In this document: positions 17,868 through 27,755 of the stretch, piece after piece | Numbering within the stretch: position 1 is the stretch's first letter | How the letters are laid out: each line of letters begins with the position of its first letter | NCBI GenBank assembly: GCA_001464545.1 | Contig: LNFC01000023.1 | Span: 182,082-246,081, forward strand | Direction of reading: 5' to 3' | DNA: 64,000 nt | From: Acidobacteria bacterium Ga0077551 | GTDB lineage: Bacteria > Pseudomonadota > Alphaproteobacteria > Caulobacterales > Hyphomonadaceae | Translations under genes and position numbers: made by a program | Notes under the pieces: generated by a model | The model's database searches: none | What the model saw: only the letters and a program-made list of their open reading frames with translations | What the model was told of the DNA's origin: nothing

Positions 17868-18872
17868 ATGAAAGTAGCAGCCGTCAAGAAACCCGGTGGC
17901 CTCGGAAACCTCGTTATCGAGAACCGCCCCGATCCAAAACCAAAGGCCGGCGAAGTGCTCGTGCGCGTGCGCGCCAGCTCGCTGAACTATCACGACTTCA
18001 TCGTCGTGCTCGGCGGCATTCCGACCCCCGATGGCCGCATCCCGATGTCGGACGGCGCAGGCGAAGTCGTGGCCGTGGGCGAGGGCGTCACCAAATGGAA
18101 AGCCGGCGACAAGGTCATCTCGCTCTTTTTCCCGAACTGGCAGTCCGGCCAGGTCGAAGCCGCGGGCTTTGCCAGCGTCCCCGGTGACGGCGCGGACGGT
18201 TTCGGCTGCGAGCTTTATGCCGGCCCCGAAACCGCGTTCACCCGCATGCCGAAAGGCTGGACGTTTGACGAGGCAGCGACGCTTCCCTGCGCGGCGCTGA
18301 CCGCCTGGCGCGGCATGTATGTCGAAACCCGCACCAAGCCGGGTGACTGGGTCCTCGTGCAGGGCACCGGCGGCGTCTCGATCTTTGCGCTGCAGTTCGC
18401 CAAGGCGACCGGCGCGCGCGTCATCGCCACGTCGTCCTCGGAAGCCAAGATGGAGAAGCTGCGCGCCCTCGGCGCCGACCATGTGATCAACTACAAGGAA
18501 AATCCCGACTGGGGCAAAAAGGCGTTCGAGCTGACCGGCGGGCGCGGCGTGGACGAAGTCGTCGAGATCGGCGGCCCGGGCACCATGGCGCAGTCGATCA
18601 ATGCCTGCCGTCCCGGCGGCCACATCTCGCTGATCGGCGTACTCACCGGCGTCTCCGGCGAAGTGCCGACGGCGGCGCTGTTCTCGCGCAACATCACGCT
18701 CTCCGGCATCACGGTCGGCTCACGCCGCCAGCAGGAAGACATGGTGGACGCCATCGACGCCACCGGCTTCAAGCCGGTGATCGACAGCCGCTTCCCGCTC
18801 GACCAGATCGCCGCTGCCTTTGCCCACCAGGCCAGCCAGCAGCACTTCGGCAAGATCGTCCTGACGATCTAG
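17868..18872 (+). CDS. NADPH:quinone oxidoreductase-like, zinc-free MDR protein
   Basis: A 334-residue medium-chain dehydrogenase/reductase. Features are the N-terminal GroES-like fold (SSLNYHDFIVVLG), MSDGAGEVVAVG, the cofactor motif VQGTGGVSIFALQFAKATGA and a conserved NYKENPDWGKK segment. Structural-zinc cysteines are missing, which points to the quinone/enone reductase branch rather than an alcohol dehydrogenase. It follows the acyl-CoA synthetase by 51 bp on the same strand. Mosaic repeat copy 1 begins 12 bp after its stop and could terminate it. Confidence 0.88.
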   Translation: MKVAAVKKPGGLGNLVIENRPDPKPKAGEVLVRVRASSLNYHDFIVVLGGIPTPDGRIPMSDGAGEVVAVGEGVTKWKAGDKVISLFFPNWQSGQVEAAGFASVPGDGADGFGCELYAGPETAFTRMPKGWTFDEAATLPCAALTAWRGMYVETRTKPGDWVLVQGTGGVSIFALQFAKATGARVIATSSSEAKMEKLRALGADHVINYKENPDWGKKAFELTGGRGVDEVVEIGGPGTMAQSINACRPGGHISLIGVLTGVSGEVPTAALFSRNITLSGITVGSRRQQEDMVDAIDATGFKPVIDSRFPLDQIAAAFAHQASQQHFGKIVLTI

Positions 18873-18884
18873 GCGTCACCGCCC

Positions 18885-18988
18885 CTAGAGCCGGCGATCA
18901 GATGGAATCAGATCGCCGGCTCTAGTTTCTTGTTTTTTCGCGAAGCCTTCCGCTCAACCGGTACCCACTTGAGCGGACATCGCTCTAG
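18885..18988. repeat. Palindromic mosaic element (RIME/ABC-like), copy 1
   Basis: A perfect 15-bp inverted repeat (18885-18899 with 18911-18925) starting with CTAGAG is followed by a T-rich run (18926-18938). Next comes a second stem-loop, CGCTCAA (18951-18957) with TTGAGCG (18969-18975), and finally GCTCTAG at 18982-18988. The inner segment CCGGT-CCCACTT and the terminal GCTCTA resemble the short intergenic mosaic elements widespread in Alphaproteobacteria. The first hairpin plus T-run would work as a terminator for the upstream gene. Copy 2 is at 47784-47886. Confidence 0.85.
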
Positions 18989-20535
18989 CGAAACGGCAAC
19001 GCGCGCCAGCCTATTCGGCACAAGGCGATGATGCTGTCGCCGTCCGCCGTGTCCGGATCCCCGTTGGCGCGGTGAATCGCGATCACGACACCTGACAGGG
19101 CAAGGATGGCGATCAGGTTGGGAACGGCCATCGAGGCATTGGCGATGTCGCCCATCATCCAGACGATGTTCACCTGAGCAATCGCGCCGACGAAGATGAT
19201 GCCGCACCAGATGAAGCGGAACGGCTTGGTCGCCCATTCGCCGATCAGGAAGGTCACAGCCTGTTCGGCATAGTAGGACCAGCCAATGATCGTCGTGAAG
19301 GCGAACAGCGTGAGGCAGAGCGTCACGATCCAGCCACCGATGGGGCCGGGCAGGGCGTCGGTGAAAGCCCGGTTGGTGAGCGTTGCGGGGTTTGCGCCTT
19401 CCGCCATCCAGAGGTGGGTCGTGGTTTCCGTCAGGCCCGCTGCCACCATTTCCGGCTTGGCCAGGAACTGCGCAGAGGTCGCGAACGTGCCCTCGGCGGT
19501 GATGATCACCAGCGCCGTCATGGTGCAGATGATGAGTGTATCGACGAATACGCCGATCATCGCGATCTCGCCCTGGCGCGCCGGGTTCCTCATCTGTGAG
19601 GCCGCGTGCGCGATCGGCGCCGAGCCCTGTCCGGCTTCGTTGGAGAACAGGCCGCGCGCGACCCCGAAACGGATCGCCGACAGGACCGCATAGCCGGCAA
19701 GTCCCCCCACCGCCTGCTGCAACCCGAAGGCCGACGCGAAGATCATGCCGAAGGCATGCGGGATCTCATGCGCATTGAGCACCAGCACCACAAGACACAT
19801 GGCAACATACAATACAGCCATCGCGGGCACGAGTTTTTCGGCCACATTGCCGATCGACTTGATGCCGCCGATGATAACGATGAAGACCAAAACCGACATA
19901 ATGATGCCGATCACCCAGGTTGGCACATCAAGGCCGAAGGGGCGCAACTCGGCCATGATGTTCTGCGTGATGCCGTTGGCCTGGATCATGCCGCCCGTCG
20001 CGGTCGCCGAGATGATCGTACCAATGCAGAAGAGGATGGCGAGCCACTTCCAGTGCTTCCCGAGGCCATTGGTGATGTAGTACATCGGGCCACCATTGAG
20101 GCGCCCGAACTCGTCGCGTTCGCGGTACTTGATGGCCAGCGAGCTTTCGGCGAAGGCCAGCGCCATGCCGAAGATGGCGGTGATCCACATCCAGAATACC
20201 GCGCCCGGCCCGCCCAGTGTGATGGCGGTGGCTACGCCGACAATGTTGCCGGTGCCGACCTGGCCGGAGAGGGCGGTCGTAAGGGCCTGGAACGGCGTGA
20301 TGGCGCTCGGGTCGCCGTTACCCTTGCGGCCCGCCCAGACTTCGGCGATCGCCGGGCCAAGGCGGCGCAAGGGCCGAAACCCGATGCGAACCATGAAATA
20401 GAGGCCCGAGCCCAGCAACAGAACGACGAGCGGCGCTATCGGCAGGATCTGCGTGCCGTTCCACTCGCCTCCCCAGAGGAAGTTGCTGACATTGGTCACG
20501 CCAGCTTCAAAGCTGGCCAGAAGTTCGGTGAACAT
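18985..20535 (-). CDS. Sodium:alanine/glycine symporter (AGCS family)
   Basis: A 516-residue polytopic transporter importing alanine or glycine with Na+. About eleven hydrophobic segments and the AGCS signatures [25 protein letters not shown] and [19 protein letters not shown] are visible. ATG 20535 gives the normal N terminus. The TAG stop (18985-18987) lies within the terminal GCTCTAG of mosaic repeat copy 1, so the repeat edge defines the C terminus. Confidence 0.95.
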   Translation of the reverse strand: MFTELLASFEAGVTNVSNFLWGGEWNGTQILPIAPLVVLLLGSGLYFMVRIGFRPLRRLGPAIAEVWAGRKGNGDPSAITPFQALTTALSGQVGTGNIVGVATAITLGGPGAVFWMWITAIFGMALAFAESSLAIKYRERDEFGRLNGGPMYYITNGLGKHWKWLAILFCIGTIISATATGGMIQANGITQNIMAELRPFGLDVPTWVIGIIMSVLVFIVIIGGIKSIGNVAEKLVPAMAVLYVAMCLVVLVLNAHEIPHAFGMIFASAFGLQQAVGGLAGYAVLSAIRFGVARGLFSNEAGQGSAPIAHAASQMRNPARQGEIAMIGVFVDTLIICTMTALVIITAEGTFATSAQFLAKPEMVAAGLTETTTHLWMAEGANPATLTNRAFTDALPGPIGGWIVTLCLTLFAFTTIIGWSYYAEQAVTFLIGEWATKPFRFIWCGIIFVGAIAQVNIVWMMGDIANASMAVPNLIAILALSGVVIAIHRANGDPDTADGDSIIALCRIGWRALPFR

Positions 20536-20681
20536 GTTGGAGGGCCTCCCCGGCGCCGAAAGTGTCAATTTGGGGGCACCCTAGCCCGGTTTCCCGGGCT
20601 GTGAAGGCACTGATTGCCGTAGCCCAGTTAGATGGAGGAAGGTTCTTTCAGCTTGCCCCCTTTTCAGGCATAAGCCGCTCG

Positions 20682-22058
20682 ATGACCGCTACCCCCGACG
20701 CCAAGCCTCTGAAGGGCCTGTTTATCAGGACCTATGGCTGCCAGATGAATGTCTACGATTCCGAGCGCATCCGCGATGTGCTGAAGCCGCTGGGCTATGC
20801 GCCGGTCGATGCGCCTGAAGGCGCCGACCTGGTGGTCATCAACACCTGCCATATCCGCGAGAAGGCGACCGAGAAGGTCTATTCCGAACTCGGCAAGCTG
20901 AAGCAGATGAAACTCGCCTCCGGCGGGAGAATGACCATCGCGGTGGCCGGCTGCGTCGCGCAGGCCGAAGGCGCCGAGATCATTCGCCGCCAGCCTGCCG
21001 TCGATCTCGTGCTCGGCCCGCAGGCCTATCACAAGCTGCCGGAAATGATTGCCCGCGCCAGCCGCGCGGTCGGTGACCGGCTGGAGACCGAGTTCGATAC
21101 GGTCGAGAAGTTCGACGCCCTGCCGAAAACCCGCGACCCGGATGGCCCGGCGGCGTTCGTGTCGGTGCAGGAAGGCTGCGACAAGTTCTGCACATTCTGT
21201 GTCGTTCCCTATACGCGCGGCGCCGAAATGTCCCGGAACGTGGACGATATCGTCCTGGAAATCCGTGATCTGGCCGCGAAGGGCGTGCGCGAAGTCACCC
21301 TGCTCGGCCAGAACGTCAACGCCTTCCACGGTCCTGCGCCGCGCCTCGAAGGCGGCGCCGACTGGACGCTCGGACAGCTTGTGCGCCACATCGCGAAGAT
21401 CGGCGGCATCGAACGCATCCGCTACACCACCAGCCATCCGCGCGACATGGACGACGACCTGATTGCCGCGCACGGTGACACGCCCGCCATGATGCCGTTC
21501 CTGCACCTGCCCGTGCAGTCCGGCTCCGACCGTATCCTCAAGGCGATGAACCGCGGCCATACCGCTGACGAGTACCGGGACATCATCGCCCGCGTCCGCA
21601 AGGCGCGGCCCGACATCGCCATCGCGAGCGATTTCATCGTCGGTTTCCCGGGCGAGAGCCATGCGGATTTCGAGGCCACGATGCAGCTCGTCCGCGATAT
21701 CGGTTTCGCGGTTGCCTACTCGTTCAAGTATTCCTCGCGCCCCGGCACGCCGGCGGCTGAGATGCACGGCCATCTGTCCGAAGCGGTGAAGGACGAACGC
21801 CTGCAGGCGCTGCAGGCCTTGCTGCGAGACCAGCAGACGGCCTTCAACGAGGCGCAGATCGGCAAGACGCTGCCGGTTCTGGTCACCGGGAAGGGCCGCA
21901 ATCCCGGCCAGATGCACGGCCGCTCGCCCTACCTCCAGGCCCTCCACTTCGATGGAACCGAAGCGCTCCTGAACACGTTGGTGGACGTGAAGATCACTTC
22001 AGCCAGTCTGAATTCCGTCACCGGTGAACGCGTGCGTGCCCACGAGCCCGCTGCGTGA
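20682..22058 (+). CDS. miaB: tRNA-2-methylthio-N6-dimethylallyladenosine synthase
   Basis: Radical-SAM methylthiotransferase (458 aa) acting on i6A37 of tRNAs. It has the N-terminal cluster cysteines ([22 protein letters not shown]), the radical-SAM motif CDKFCTFC, and a C-terminal TRAM domain (about 380-455). The frame is open further upstream, but ATG 20682 gives the normal length; the ribosome-binding site is weak. Its TGA overlaps the GTG of phoH. It heads a conserved miaB-phoH-ybeY-corC-lnt run. Confidence 0.96.
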   Translation: MTATPDAKPLKGLFIRTYGCQMNVYDSERIRDVLKPLGYAPVDAPEGADLVVINTCHIREKATEKVYSELGKLKQMKLASGGRMTIAVAGCVAQAEGAEIIRRQPAVDLVLGPQAYHKLPEMIARASRAVGDRLETEFDTVEKFDALPKTRDPDGPAAFVSVQEGCDKFCTFCVVPYTRGAEMSRNVDDIVLEIRDLAAKGVREVTLLGQNVNAFHGPAPRLEGGADWTLGQLVRHIAKIGGIERIRYTTSHPRDMDDDLIAAHGDTPAMMPFLHLPVQSGSDRILKAMNRGHTADEYRDIIARVRKARPDIAIASDFIVGFPGESHADFEATMQLVRDIGFAVAYSFKYSSRPGTPAAEMHGHLSEAVKDERLQALQALLRDQQTAFNEAQIGKTLPVLVTGKGRNPGQMHGRSPYLQALHFDGTEALLNTLVDVKITSASLNSVTGERVRAHEPAA

Positions 22059-23041
22059 GCGCGAAACGCCCCCCCGCCAACGCGCAGAATTCCGAGACCG
22101 TGAGCCGTGTATACCCGGTCCAGCAGGCCGAACGCCTGCGGGATCTCTGCGGCCCGCATCACCGTAACCTGGCGCTGCTCGAGGCCCGCCTGAAGCCCTT
22201 CGGCCTGCGTGCTGAAAGCATGGGCGGCGGTATCCGGCTTGATGGTGCGGAGGAGGGGGTCTCCCTCGCCGAAGCGGCGCTTGCCGAGTTCGAGCGCCGC
22301 CTGCGCAACGGCGCCGAGGCCACGGAAATGGAACTCGAAGGCGCGCTGCAGGCCGCGCAGTCACCGTCGCAATCCTTCTCCGGCCTGAAGGGCCTGCGCA
22401 AACCCGTGACCGCGATGACGCGCGGCCAGGCCAAGTATATCGAACTGCTTTCCCAGCCTGAAAACGCGCTGATCTTTGGCGTCGGCCCGGCCGGTACCGG
22501 CAAGACCTTCCTTGCCGTTGCCACAGGCGTCGCCGAGCTGCAGGCCGGCCTGCGCCAGCGCCTGATCGTCACCCGTCCCGCCGTCGAAGCGGGCGAGAAG
22601 CTCGGCTTCCTTCCGGGTACGCTCGAAGAAAAAGTCGATCCCTACATGCTCCCCATCTGGGACGCGCTGCGCGAACTGATGGGGCAGGAGCAGATGGAGC
22701 GGCGCATGCTGCGCGGCGAGATCGAAGTCGCCCCGATCGCCTTCATGCGCGGGCGCACCCTCAAGAATGCGTTCGTCATTGTCGACGAGGCGCAGAACAC
22801 GACCGTCCCGCAGATGAAGATGGTGCTGACCCGCCTCGGCCGGGACAGCCGCATGGTCGTCACGGGCGACCCCGACCAGGTCGACCTGCCGGGCAGCCAG
22901 CCGTCGGGCCTGAAACATGCCTTGCGCATCCTCGATAATGTCGAGGGCATCGCTGCCCACAGGCTGACCGCCGCCGACGTCGTGCGCCATGGTCTCGTCA
23001 GCCGCATCATCGACGCCTATGCGGCGGCGGGCGAAAGCTGA
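22055..23041 (+). CDS. phoH: PhoH-like ATPase
   Basis: A 328-residue P-loop ATPase of the PhoH/YbeZ type, a partner of YbeY in RNA metabolism. The Walker A motif is GPAGTGKT, the Walker B region is [13 protein letters not shown], and GDPDQVDLP matches the family's sensor motif. The start is a GTG overlapping the miaB stop (GTGA), so it is translationally coupled. The ybeY gene follows 8 bp later. Confidence 0.95.
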   Translation: MSAKRPPANAQNSETVSRVYPVQQAERLRDLCGPHHRNLALLEARLKPFGLRAESMGGGIRLDGAEEGVSLAEAALAEFERRLRNGAEATEMELEGALQAAQSPSQSFSGLKGLRKPVTAMTRGQAKYIELLSQPENALIFGVGPAGTGKTFLAVATGVAELQAGLRQRLIVTRPAVEAGEKLGFLPGTLEEKVDPYMLPIWDALRELMGQEQMERRMLRGEIEVAPIAFMRGRTLKNAFVIVDEAQNTTVPQMKMVLTRLGRDSRMVVTGDPDQVDLPGSQPSGLKHALRILDNVEGIAAHRLTAADVVRHGLVSRIIDAYAAAGES

Positions 23042-23049
23042 GCGCCGCC

Positions 23050-23514
23050 ATGATCGATGTCGCCTTGATCGTCGAAGGGGAGGCCTGGTCCGCCCTTGGG
23101 GATCTTGATGCCCTCAGCCGCCGCGCTTTCGCCGCCGCTGCCAAGCAGGCGCCGGCCGAGGGCCTCGTCTCGCTGCTGCTGACCGATGACGGCGAACTGC
23201 AGCAGCTGAACCGCGACTTCCGCGGCAAGGACAAGCCAACCGACGTGCTGTCCTTTCCGGCCCTGCCGATGGACCGGCCGCTGCTGGGCGACATCGCGGT
23301 CGCCCACGGCGTCGCCGCCCGTGACGCCGCCGCGCAGGGAAAGGCGATGCCGGATCATCTGACCCACCTGCTGGTCCACGGCTACCTGCACCTGCTCGGC
23401 CACGACCATGAAACACCGCAAGAGGCCGAGCTGATGGAGTCGCTGGAGATCAGCGCGCTTGCTTCACTGGGTATAGCCAATCCATATCTGCTCTGTGATA
23501 CGGGGTCCCCATGA
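23050..23514 (+). CDS. ybeY: Endoribonuclease YbeY
   Basis: Metal-dependent RNase (154 aa) needed for 16S rRNA 3'-end maturation and ribosome quality control. The zinc-binding pattern H-x3-H-x5-H is seen in [11 protein letters not shown] near residues 115-125, and [17 protein letters not shown] precedes it. The stop overlaps the ATG of corC (ATGA). Start 23050 lies 8 bp after phoH. Confidence 0.95.
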   Translation: MIDVALIVEGEAWSALGDLDALSRRAFAAAAKQAPAEGLVSLLLTDDGELQQLNRDFRGKDKPTDVLSFPALPMDRPLLGDIAVAHGVAARDAAAQGKAMPDHLTHLLVHGYLHLLGHDHETPQEAELMESLEISALASLGIANPYLLCDTGSP

Positions 23515-24368
23515 GTGATTCTGATCCTTCAGACGCCGCGCCCGGTCGAAGACGGGGGCTATTCGGTTTCAAGCGCAAACCTGCGCCGCCGCCGGAGACG
23601 GGTGCGCCCGAAACCGTCACCGGAAGCGCGCCGCAGGTCATGCGCCTGCGGGTCGCCGAGTTCGAGCAGCTGCGCGTCTATGACGTCATGGTGCCCCGCG
23701 CCGAGATCCAGGCCGTCGAAGCCGGCACGGATTTCCCGGACCTGCTGCGCTTCTTCGCCGAAGTGACCCACTCGCGCCTGCCGGTCTTCCGCGAGACGCT
23801 CGATGATCCGATCGGCTTCGTGCACATCAAGGACGTGGTCAGCGAACTGGCCAAGGACGAGACGCTGCCGAAGCGCCCGCTCGAGCGCCTGCACCGCGAA
23901 GTTCTGTACGTGCCGCCCTCGATGAAGCTGACTGACCTGCTGGTGAAGATGCAGGCGACCCGCATTCATCTTGCACTGGTCGTCGACGAATATGGCGGCA
24001 CCGACGGCCTCCTGACGCTGGAAGACCTCGTCGAGGTGATCGTCGGCGACATCGAAGACGAACACGACGATGACGAGCCCTTGTTCATCCGCCGCAACGC
24101 CCGTCTCTGGGAAGCTGATGCGCGAATGGAGATCGACGAGTTCACTGACGAATCCGGCGTCAATCTCGGCCTTGCCGACAGTGACGCGGAGATCGACACG
24201 CTGGGCGGTCTCGCCATGGCCCTCGCCGGCAAGGTCCCCCTGCGCGGCGAGATCCTGCGTCACCCCGGCGGGGCCGAACTGGAAATCATGGAAGCCGATT
24301 CCCGGCGCATCCGGCGGCTGAAGCTTCGCCTTCCAGAACCGCCCGCATCCCCGCCTCCCGAGGAGTAG
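23511..24368 (+). CDS. corC: CorC/TlyC-family CBS-domain protein
   Basis: A 285-residue soluble protein with two CBS domains (about 60-185; the second has [19 protein letters not shown]) and a C-terminal CorC_HlyC domain. No membrane segment is present, unlike the CNNM protein at 1.4 kb. CorC proteins are linked to Mg2+/Co2+ efflux and sit next to lnt in many proteobacteria, as here, where lnt begins 8 bp downstream. The N terminus is rich in Pro and charged residues. Confidence 0.9.
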   Translation: MSDSDPSDAAPGRRRGLFGFKRKPAPPPETGAPETVTGSAPQVMRLRVAEFEQLRVYDVMVPRAEIQAVEAGTDFPDLLRFFAEVTHSRLPVFRETLDDPIGFVHIKDVVSELAKDETLPKRPLERLHREVLYVPPSMKLTDLLVKMQATRIHLALVVDEYGGTDGLLTLEDLVEVIVGDIEDEHDDDEPLFIRRNARLWEADARMEIDEFTDESGVNLGLADSDAEIDTLGGLAMALAGKVPLRGEILRHPGGAELEIMEADSRRIRRLKLRLPEPPASPPPEE

Positions 24369-24375
24369 AGTTCGC

Positions 24376-26019
24376 ATGTCGGAACCTGTCCGCAGCCACG
24401 GCTTCACGGCTTTGGGGCCCCTTCATGAATCGCTGGCCCGCCTGACCGGATGGAAGGCTGCGCTCGCTGCGGCCGTCTTCGGCGCGCTGGCCGCCTTCGC
24501 GTTTGCGCCGTTCCATTTCAGCGCCGTGCTCGCCATTTCCTTTACCGCGCTCGTCTGGATGATCGACGGGGCCCGCGGCCACCGCCGCTGGGGCCGGCAG
24601 GTTGCGCTGCGCGGCTGGGCCTTCGGGGCCGGCTTCTTCCTCGTCAGCATGCACTGGACGGCGATGCCGTTCCTGGTGAACCCTGAACAGCACCTCGTCT
24701 TCATCTGGCTGCCGCTGATCGTGTTGCCCGCCGGCATGGGTCTGATCTGGGGCGCCTTCGCCGCGATGGCCGGCGCGTTCTGGTCAGCCTCGCCGTCGCG
24801 CATCTTTGTCTTCGCGGCCTTTTTCGCGCTCGCCGAATGGGTGCGCGGTCACCTCTTTGGCGGCTTTCCGTGGAACCTGCCGGGCACGACCTGGATCCCC
24901 GGCGGCGCCCTCTCGCAGGCCGCCTCGCTCGGCGGCGTCTACTGGCTGACCCTGCTCACCGTGTTCGTGATGGCGGCCCCGGCCGCGCTGGTGGATACGC
25001 GTGATGCCCGCGGCCTGGGGCTGCGTATGGCTCCGTCCTTTGCGGCGGTTCTCGCGCTCGCCCTCGGCTGGGCCTGGGGGGCAGAGCGCACGGCGGCGCC
25101 ATCGCCGATGACCGACCAGCAGGTCGTGATCATGGACGCCGGCGTGCCACAAGCCGACTGGGACCGGATGGAGCCCGGCGCCGTGCTCGTCGAATACGTC
25201 CGCATGCTGACCTATCCGGACAGCCGCCCGGGCGACATCGTGATCTGGCCGGAAGGCGCCGTGCCCGGTTTCCTGCTGCAGGAGTCGGACTCGCTCGATG
25301 CCATCTCGTCCTATATCGGCGAGCGCAAGCTGATCGTCGGCGCCACGCGCTATGAATGGTTCTCCGAGGACACGCCGGTCTATTACAACAGCCTCGCCGT
25401 CCTCGACGCATCGGCCAACAATACGGGTCCCATCGCGCTCTATGACAAGCACCGCCTCGTTCCGTTCGGCGAACTGGCTGCTGTCGATTTCATTCCGTTC
25501 GGCCGCGAGTTTGCCGCGTTGCTGCCGCCGACCACCCAGCGTCTTGCGGCGTCCGGATTCCGTCCCGGGGGAGGGGCCACGGCAATCGACACCGCGCAGA
25601 TCCCGCCTTTCGTCGCCCTGATCTGCTATGAAGGCCTGTTCCCGGAAATCACCCGCAAGGCGAACGAGACCGACCGGGCGCAATGGATCGTGCTGATCTC
25701 GAACGATGCCTGGTTCGGCGCCGGGATGGGTCCTGCGCAGCACTATGCGCAGAACCGCTACCGCACGATCGAGACCGGCCTGCCGATGGTGCGCGCCGCC
25801 AACCGGGGCGCCTCCGGCATCGTGGACGGGTATGGCCGCGAGACGATGCGCACTCTTCCGGCAGAAACAGCACCGGAAGGCTGGGATACCACCTATGGCC
25901 GAGACCGCATTCCGGAACCTGCGCCCGTTACCGTCTTCCAGACCCGACTCGGCGCGGGACTGTTCTGGTTCAGCCTGTGCCTTTTCGCGCTACTGGCCTT
26001 CCTTGGCTGGAGGCGTTAA
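24376..26019 (+). CDS. lnt: Apolipoprotein N-acyltransferase
   Basis: Inner-membrane enzyme (547 aa) that transfers an acyl chain to the N-terminal cysteine of lipoproteins, the last step of their maturation. About six hydrophobic segments (1-235) precede a nitrilase-type domain. The catalytic triad regions are visible: Glu in IWPEGAVPGF, Lys in YDKHRLVPFGE and Cys in ALICYEGLFPE. A final membrane helix (about 520-540) closes the protein. Lipoproteins encoded in the window (12.3 and 43.1 kb) are possible substrates. Confidence 0.95.
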   Translation: MSEPVRSHGFTALGPLHESLARLTGWKAALAAAVFGALAAFAFAPFHFSAVLAISFTALVWMIDGARGHRRWGRQVALRGWAFGAGFFLVSMHWTAMPFLVNPEQHLVFIWLPLIVLPAGMGLIWGAFAAMAGAFWSASPSRIFVFAAFFALAEWVRGHLFGGFPWNLPGTTWIPGGALSQAASLGGVYWLTLLTVFVMAAPAALVDTRDARGLGLRMAPSFAAVLALALGWAWGAERTAAPSPMTDQQVVIMDAGVPQADWDRMEPGAVLVEYVRMLTYPDSRPGDIVIWPEGAVPGFLLQESDSLDAISSYIGERKLIVGATRYEWFSEDTPVYYNSLAVLDASANNTGPIALYDKHRLVPFGELAAVDFIPFGREFAALLPPTTQRLAASGFRPGGGATAIDTAQIPPFVALICYEGLFPEITRKANETDRAQWIVLISNDAWFGAGMGPAQHYAQNRYRTIETGLPMVRAANRGASGIVDGYGRETMRTLPAETAPEGWDTTYGRDRIPEPAPVTVFQTRLGAGLFWFSLCLFALLAFLGWRR

Positions 26020-26061
26020 GTCCCTAGATCGCGAGGCGGCGGGGCCGGAACGGGATGGAAG

Positions 26062-26484
26062 ATGACGGACAGCAAACTTCCGAGCGGCATCGACCGGGTT
26101 GTCGGCCAGCGTATCCGGTGGCGCCGCCGCGAACTCAAGCTGACGCAGGAACGCCTTGGCGAACTGCTTGAGCTGACGTTCCAGCAGGTCCAGAAATACG
26201 AGAAGGGCGTCAACCGTGTCTCGGCGGGCCGGTTGTACGAAATCGCCGGTGTACTCGGTGTGCCGATCAGTTACTTCTTCGACGGCGCCGAAGAATTCCT
26301 TGGGGCCGAACAGGCGGAGTTGGCCGAAGACGAAGATGAACCACACGCGCCGGTTATGACACCTGAGATGCTGGAACTCATTTCCGCTTTCCAGAAGATC
26401 GAGGACCTCTCGCTGCGCAAGTCGTTGCTGAACACCGTGCGCGCGGCCGCCTCCGCCTTCGACAACCGCTCCGGCCAGGATTGA
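26062..26484 (+). CDS. XRE-family transcriptional regulator
   Basis: A 140-residue DNA-binding protein with an N-terminal Cro/C1-type helix-turn-helix (about 10-70: QRIRWRRRELKLTQERLGELL, then FQQVQKYEKG). An acidic middle and a short C-terminal helix follow. This is the lnt-linked regulator conserved across Alphaproteobacteria (PhrR-like). In many relatives metK follows it; here trmB follows after 12 bp. Targets are unknown. Confidence 0.88.
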   Translation: MTDSKLPSGIDRVVGQRIRWRRRELKLTQERLGELLELTFQQVQKYEKGVNRVSAGRLYEIAGVLGVPISYFFDGAEEFLGAEQAELAEDEDEPHAPVMTPEMLELISAFQKIEDLSLRKSLLNTVRAAASAFDNRSGQD

Positions 26485-26496
26485 TCCGGTTACGTC

Positions 26497-27198
26497 ATGA
26501 GCGCGCCTGAACACGAGGGTTTGAGGGATCGCCCGATCCGCACGTTCGGCCGCACCGGCGGGCGCCCGCTGTCGCCGCGCCAGCAGCAGCTGATCGAAAC
26601 CCGGCTCGACCACTGGCGCCTGCCGCAACCGGTGGCGCCGGACTTTCAGCCCCTCAGCGTTTTCCCTTCCGCTCGAGCCGTCTGGCTGGAAATCGGTTTC
26701 GGCGGCGGCGAACATCTCGTGGCGCAGGCGGCTGCCAACCCGGAAACCGGTTTCATCGGCTGCGAGCCCTTCGTAGAAGGCGTCGCCAAGGCGATCGCCG
26801 GCATCGAGGACAACGGCCTCACCAATGTCCGTCTGTGGCCGGATGATGCGCGCCTGCTTCTGGACGCTTTAGCGCCGGCCTCTATCGCGCGTGTCTTCAT
26901 CCTCTTTCCGGACCCCTGGCCGAAACGGCGCCAGCAGAAACGCCGCCTTGTGCGGCCGGACGTCGTGGCTGGCCTTGCGCGTATCCTTGCCCCCGGCGGG
27001 CGCCTGCGCTTTGCCACCGATGTCGCCAGCTATGCCGACGAGGCGTTGCTCGCCTTTCTGGGGAATGACGCCTTCGAATGGACCGCTGCGCGCGCCGATG
27101 ACTGGCGCTGTCCGCCCGCGGATCATGTGACCACCCGCTACGAGACCAAGAAACTCGGCGATTGTGCCCCGATCTGGTACGATTTCCTGCGCATCTGA
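26497..27198 (+). CDS. trmB: tRNA (guanine-N7-)-methyltransferase
   Basis: SAM-dependent enzyme (233 aa) forming m7G46 in tRNA. The SAM motif WLEIGFGGGEHL (about 66-77), IGCEPFVEGVAKA, and the family-specific ILFPDPWPKRRQQKRR region are all present, and the C-terminal TRYETKK tail matches. It is the last gene of the miaB-trmB run; a 184-bp gap separates it from the cold-shock gene. Confidence 0.95.
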   Translation: MSAPEHEGLRDRPIRTFGRTGGRPLSPRQQQLIETRLDHWRLPQPVAPDFQPLSVFPSARAVWLEIGFGGGEHLVAQAAANPETGFIGCEPFVEGVAKAIAGIEDNGLTNVRLWPDDARLLLDALAPASIARVFILFPDPWPKRRQQKRRLVRPDVVAGLARILAPGGRLRFATDVASYADEALLAFLGNDAFEWTAARADDWRCPPADHVTTRYETKKLGDCAPIWYDFLRI

Positions 27199-27212
27199 GC
27201 CTGTGGAGAATA

Positions 27213-27218
27213 TTGACA
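27213..27218 (+). promoter_or_regulatory. Possible -35 element of the cold-shock gene promoter
   Basis: A perfect TTGACA at 27213-27218 lies 165 bp upstream of the csp start. No convincing -10 box is found at the ideal spacing, so the promoter is tentative. If used, the csp mRNA would carry a leader of about 130-150 nt, like cspA-type genes. Confidence 0.25.
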
Positions 27219-27382
27219 TTTCGCATCATTTGTGGCCTTTTTGATCGCATCGAAACCGGTCGGTCTGAATATCAAGACCCCGTCAGACCGACGGCAATGA
27301 CTTTCCCTCCCCCGCTTTCGATGGGCACCGGCATGGCGCATCCCGCGCTTGTCGCGGCCCGGAACGGTAAAGGAAGGCCAGT

Positions 27383-27592
27383 ATGGCAACCGGAAAAGTA
27401 AAGTGGTTCAATGACCAAAAAGGCTTCGGCTTCATCAAGCCGGACGAGGGCGGTGCGGACGTTTTCGTTCACATTTCCGCCGTTGAGCGTTCGGGCCTGC
27501 GCACGCTCGCCGAGAACCAGTCCATCCAGTATGAACTGCACAAGGACGAACGTCGCGGCAAAACCTCGGCTGTGGACCTCAAGGTCCTCTAA
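27383..27592 (+). CDS. Cold-shock domain protein
   Basis: A 69-residue CSD protein, a single-stranded nucleic-acid chaperone. RNP1 (KGFGFIKP) and RNP2 (VFVHISAV) are intact, starting with the typical GKVKWFNDQKG. AAGGAAGG lies just before the ATG. It has a separate terminator and probably its own promoter, and is not part of the flanking operons. Confidence 0.95.
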   Translation: MATGKVKWFNDQKGFGFIKPDEGGADVFVHISAVERSGLRTLAENQSIQYELHKDERRGKTSAVDLKVL

Positions 27593-27619
27593 GTCATTCG
27601 CCCCTTGAGGGTGAAGATG

Positions 27620-27650
27620 CGGCGGCCCGGGCAACCTGGCCGCCGTTTCT
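27620..27650 (+). terminator. Intrinsic terminator of the cold-shock gene
   Basis: CGGCGGCC (27620-27627) pairs perfectly with GGCCGCCG (27638-27645), followed by TTTCT. It lies 28 bp after the csp stop. Confidence 0.8.
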
Positions 27651-27669
27651 ATTTGCCTCAGCAACCCCC

Positions 27670-27698
27670 TCGACAGACCGACCAATCGCGACTATCTA
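27670..27698 (+). promoter_or_regulatory. Candidate promoter of the rimP-nusA operon
   Basis: TCGACA (27670-27675), a 17-bp spacer and TATCTA (27693-27698) lie between the csp terminator and the second hairpin. The -10 match is modest (three of six). Transcription from here would begin about 20 bp before the leader hairpin at 27722. Confidence 0.3.
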
Positions 27699-27721
27699 GC
27701 CGCCAAGTCGAAATATATCGG

Positions 27722-27755
27722 CGGCGGGTCCGGAAACGGGTCCGCCGTTTTTCTT
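27722..27755 (+). terminator. Terminator-like hairpin in the rimP-nusA leader (possible attenuator)
   Basis: An 11-bp stem (27722-27732 with 27737-27747, two G-U pairs) is capped by a GAAA tetraloop and followed by TTTTTCTTT. It ends only about 25 bp before the rimP ATG and follows a complete csp terminator, so a second csp terminator is not needed. In E. coli the nusA operon is autoregulated by termination in its leader. An analogous role is inferred here. Confidence 0.75.
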
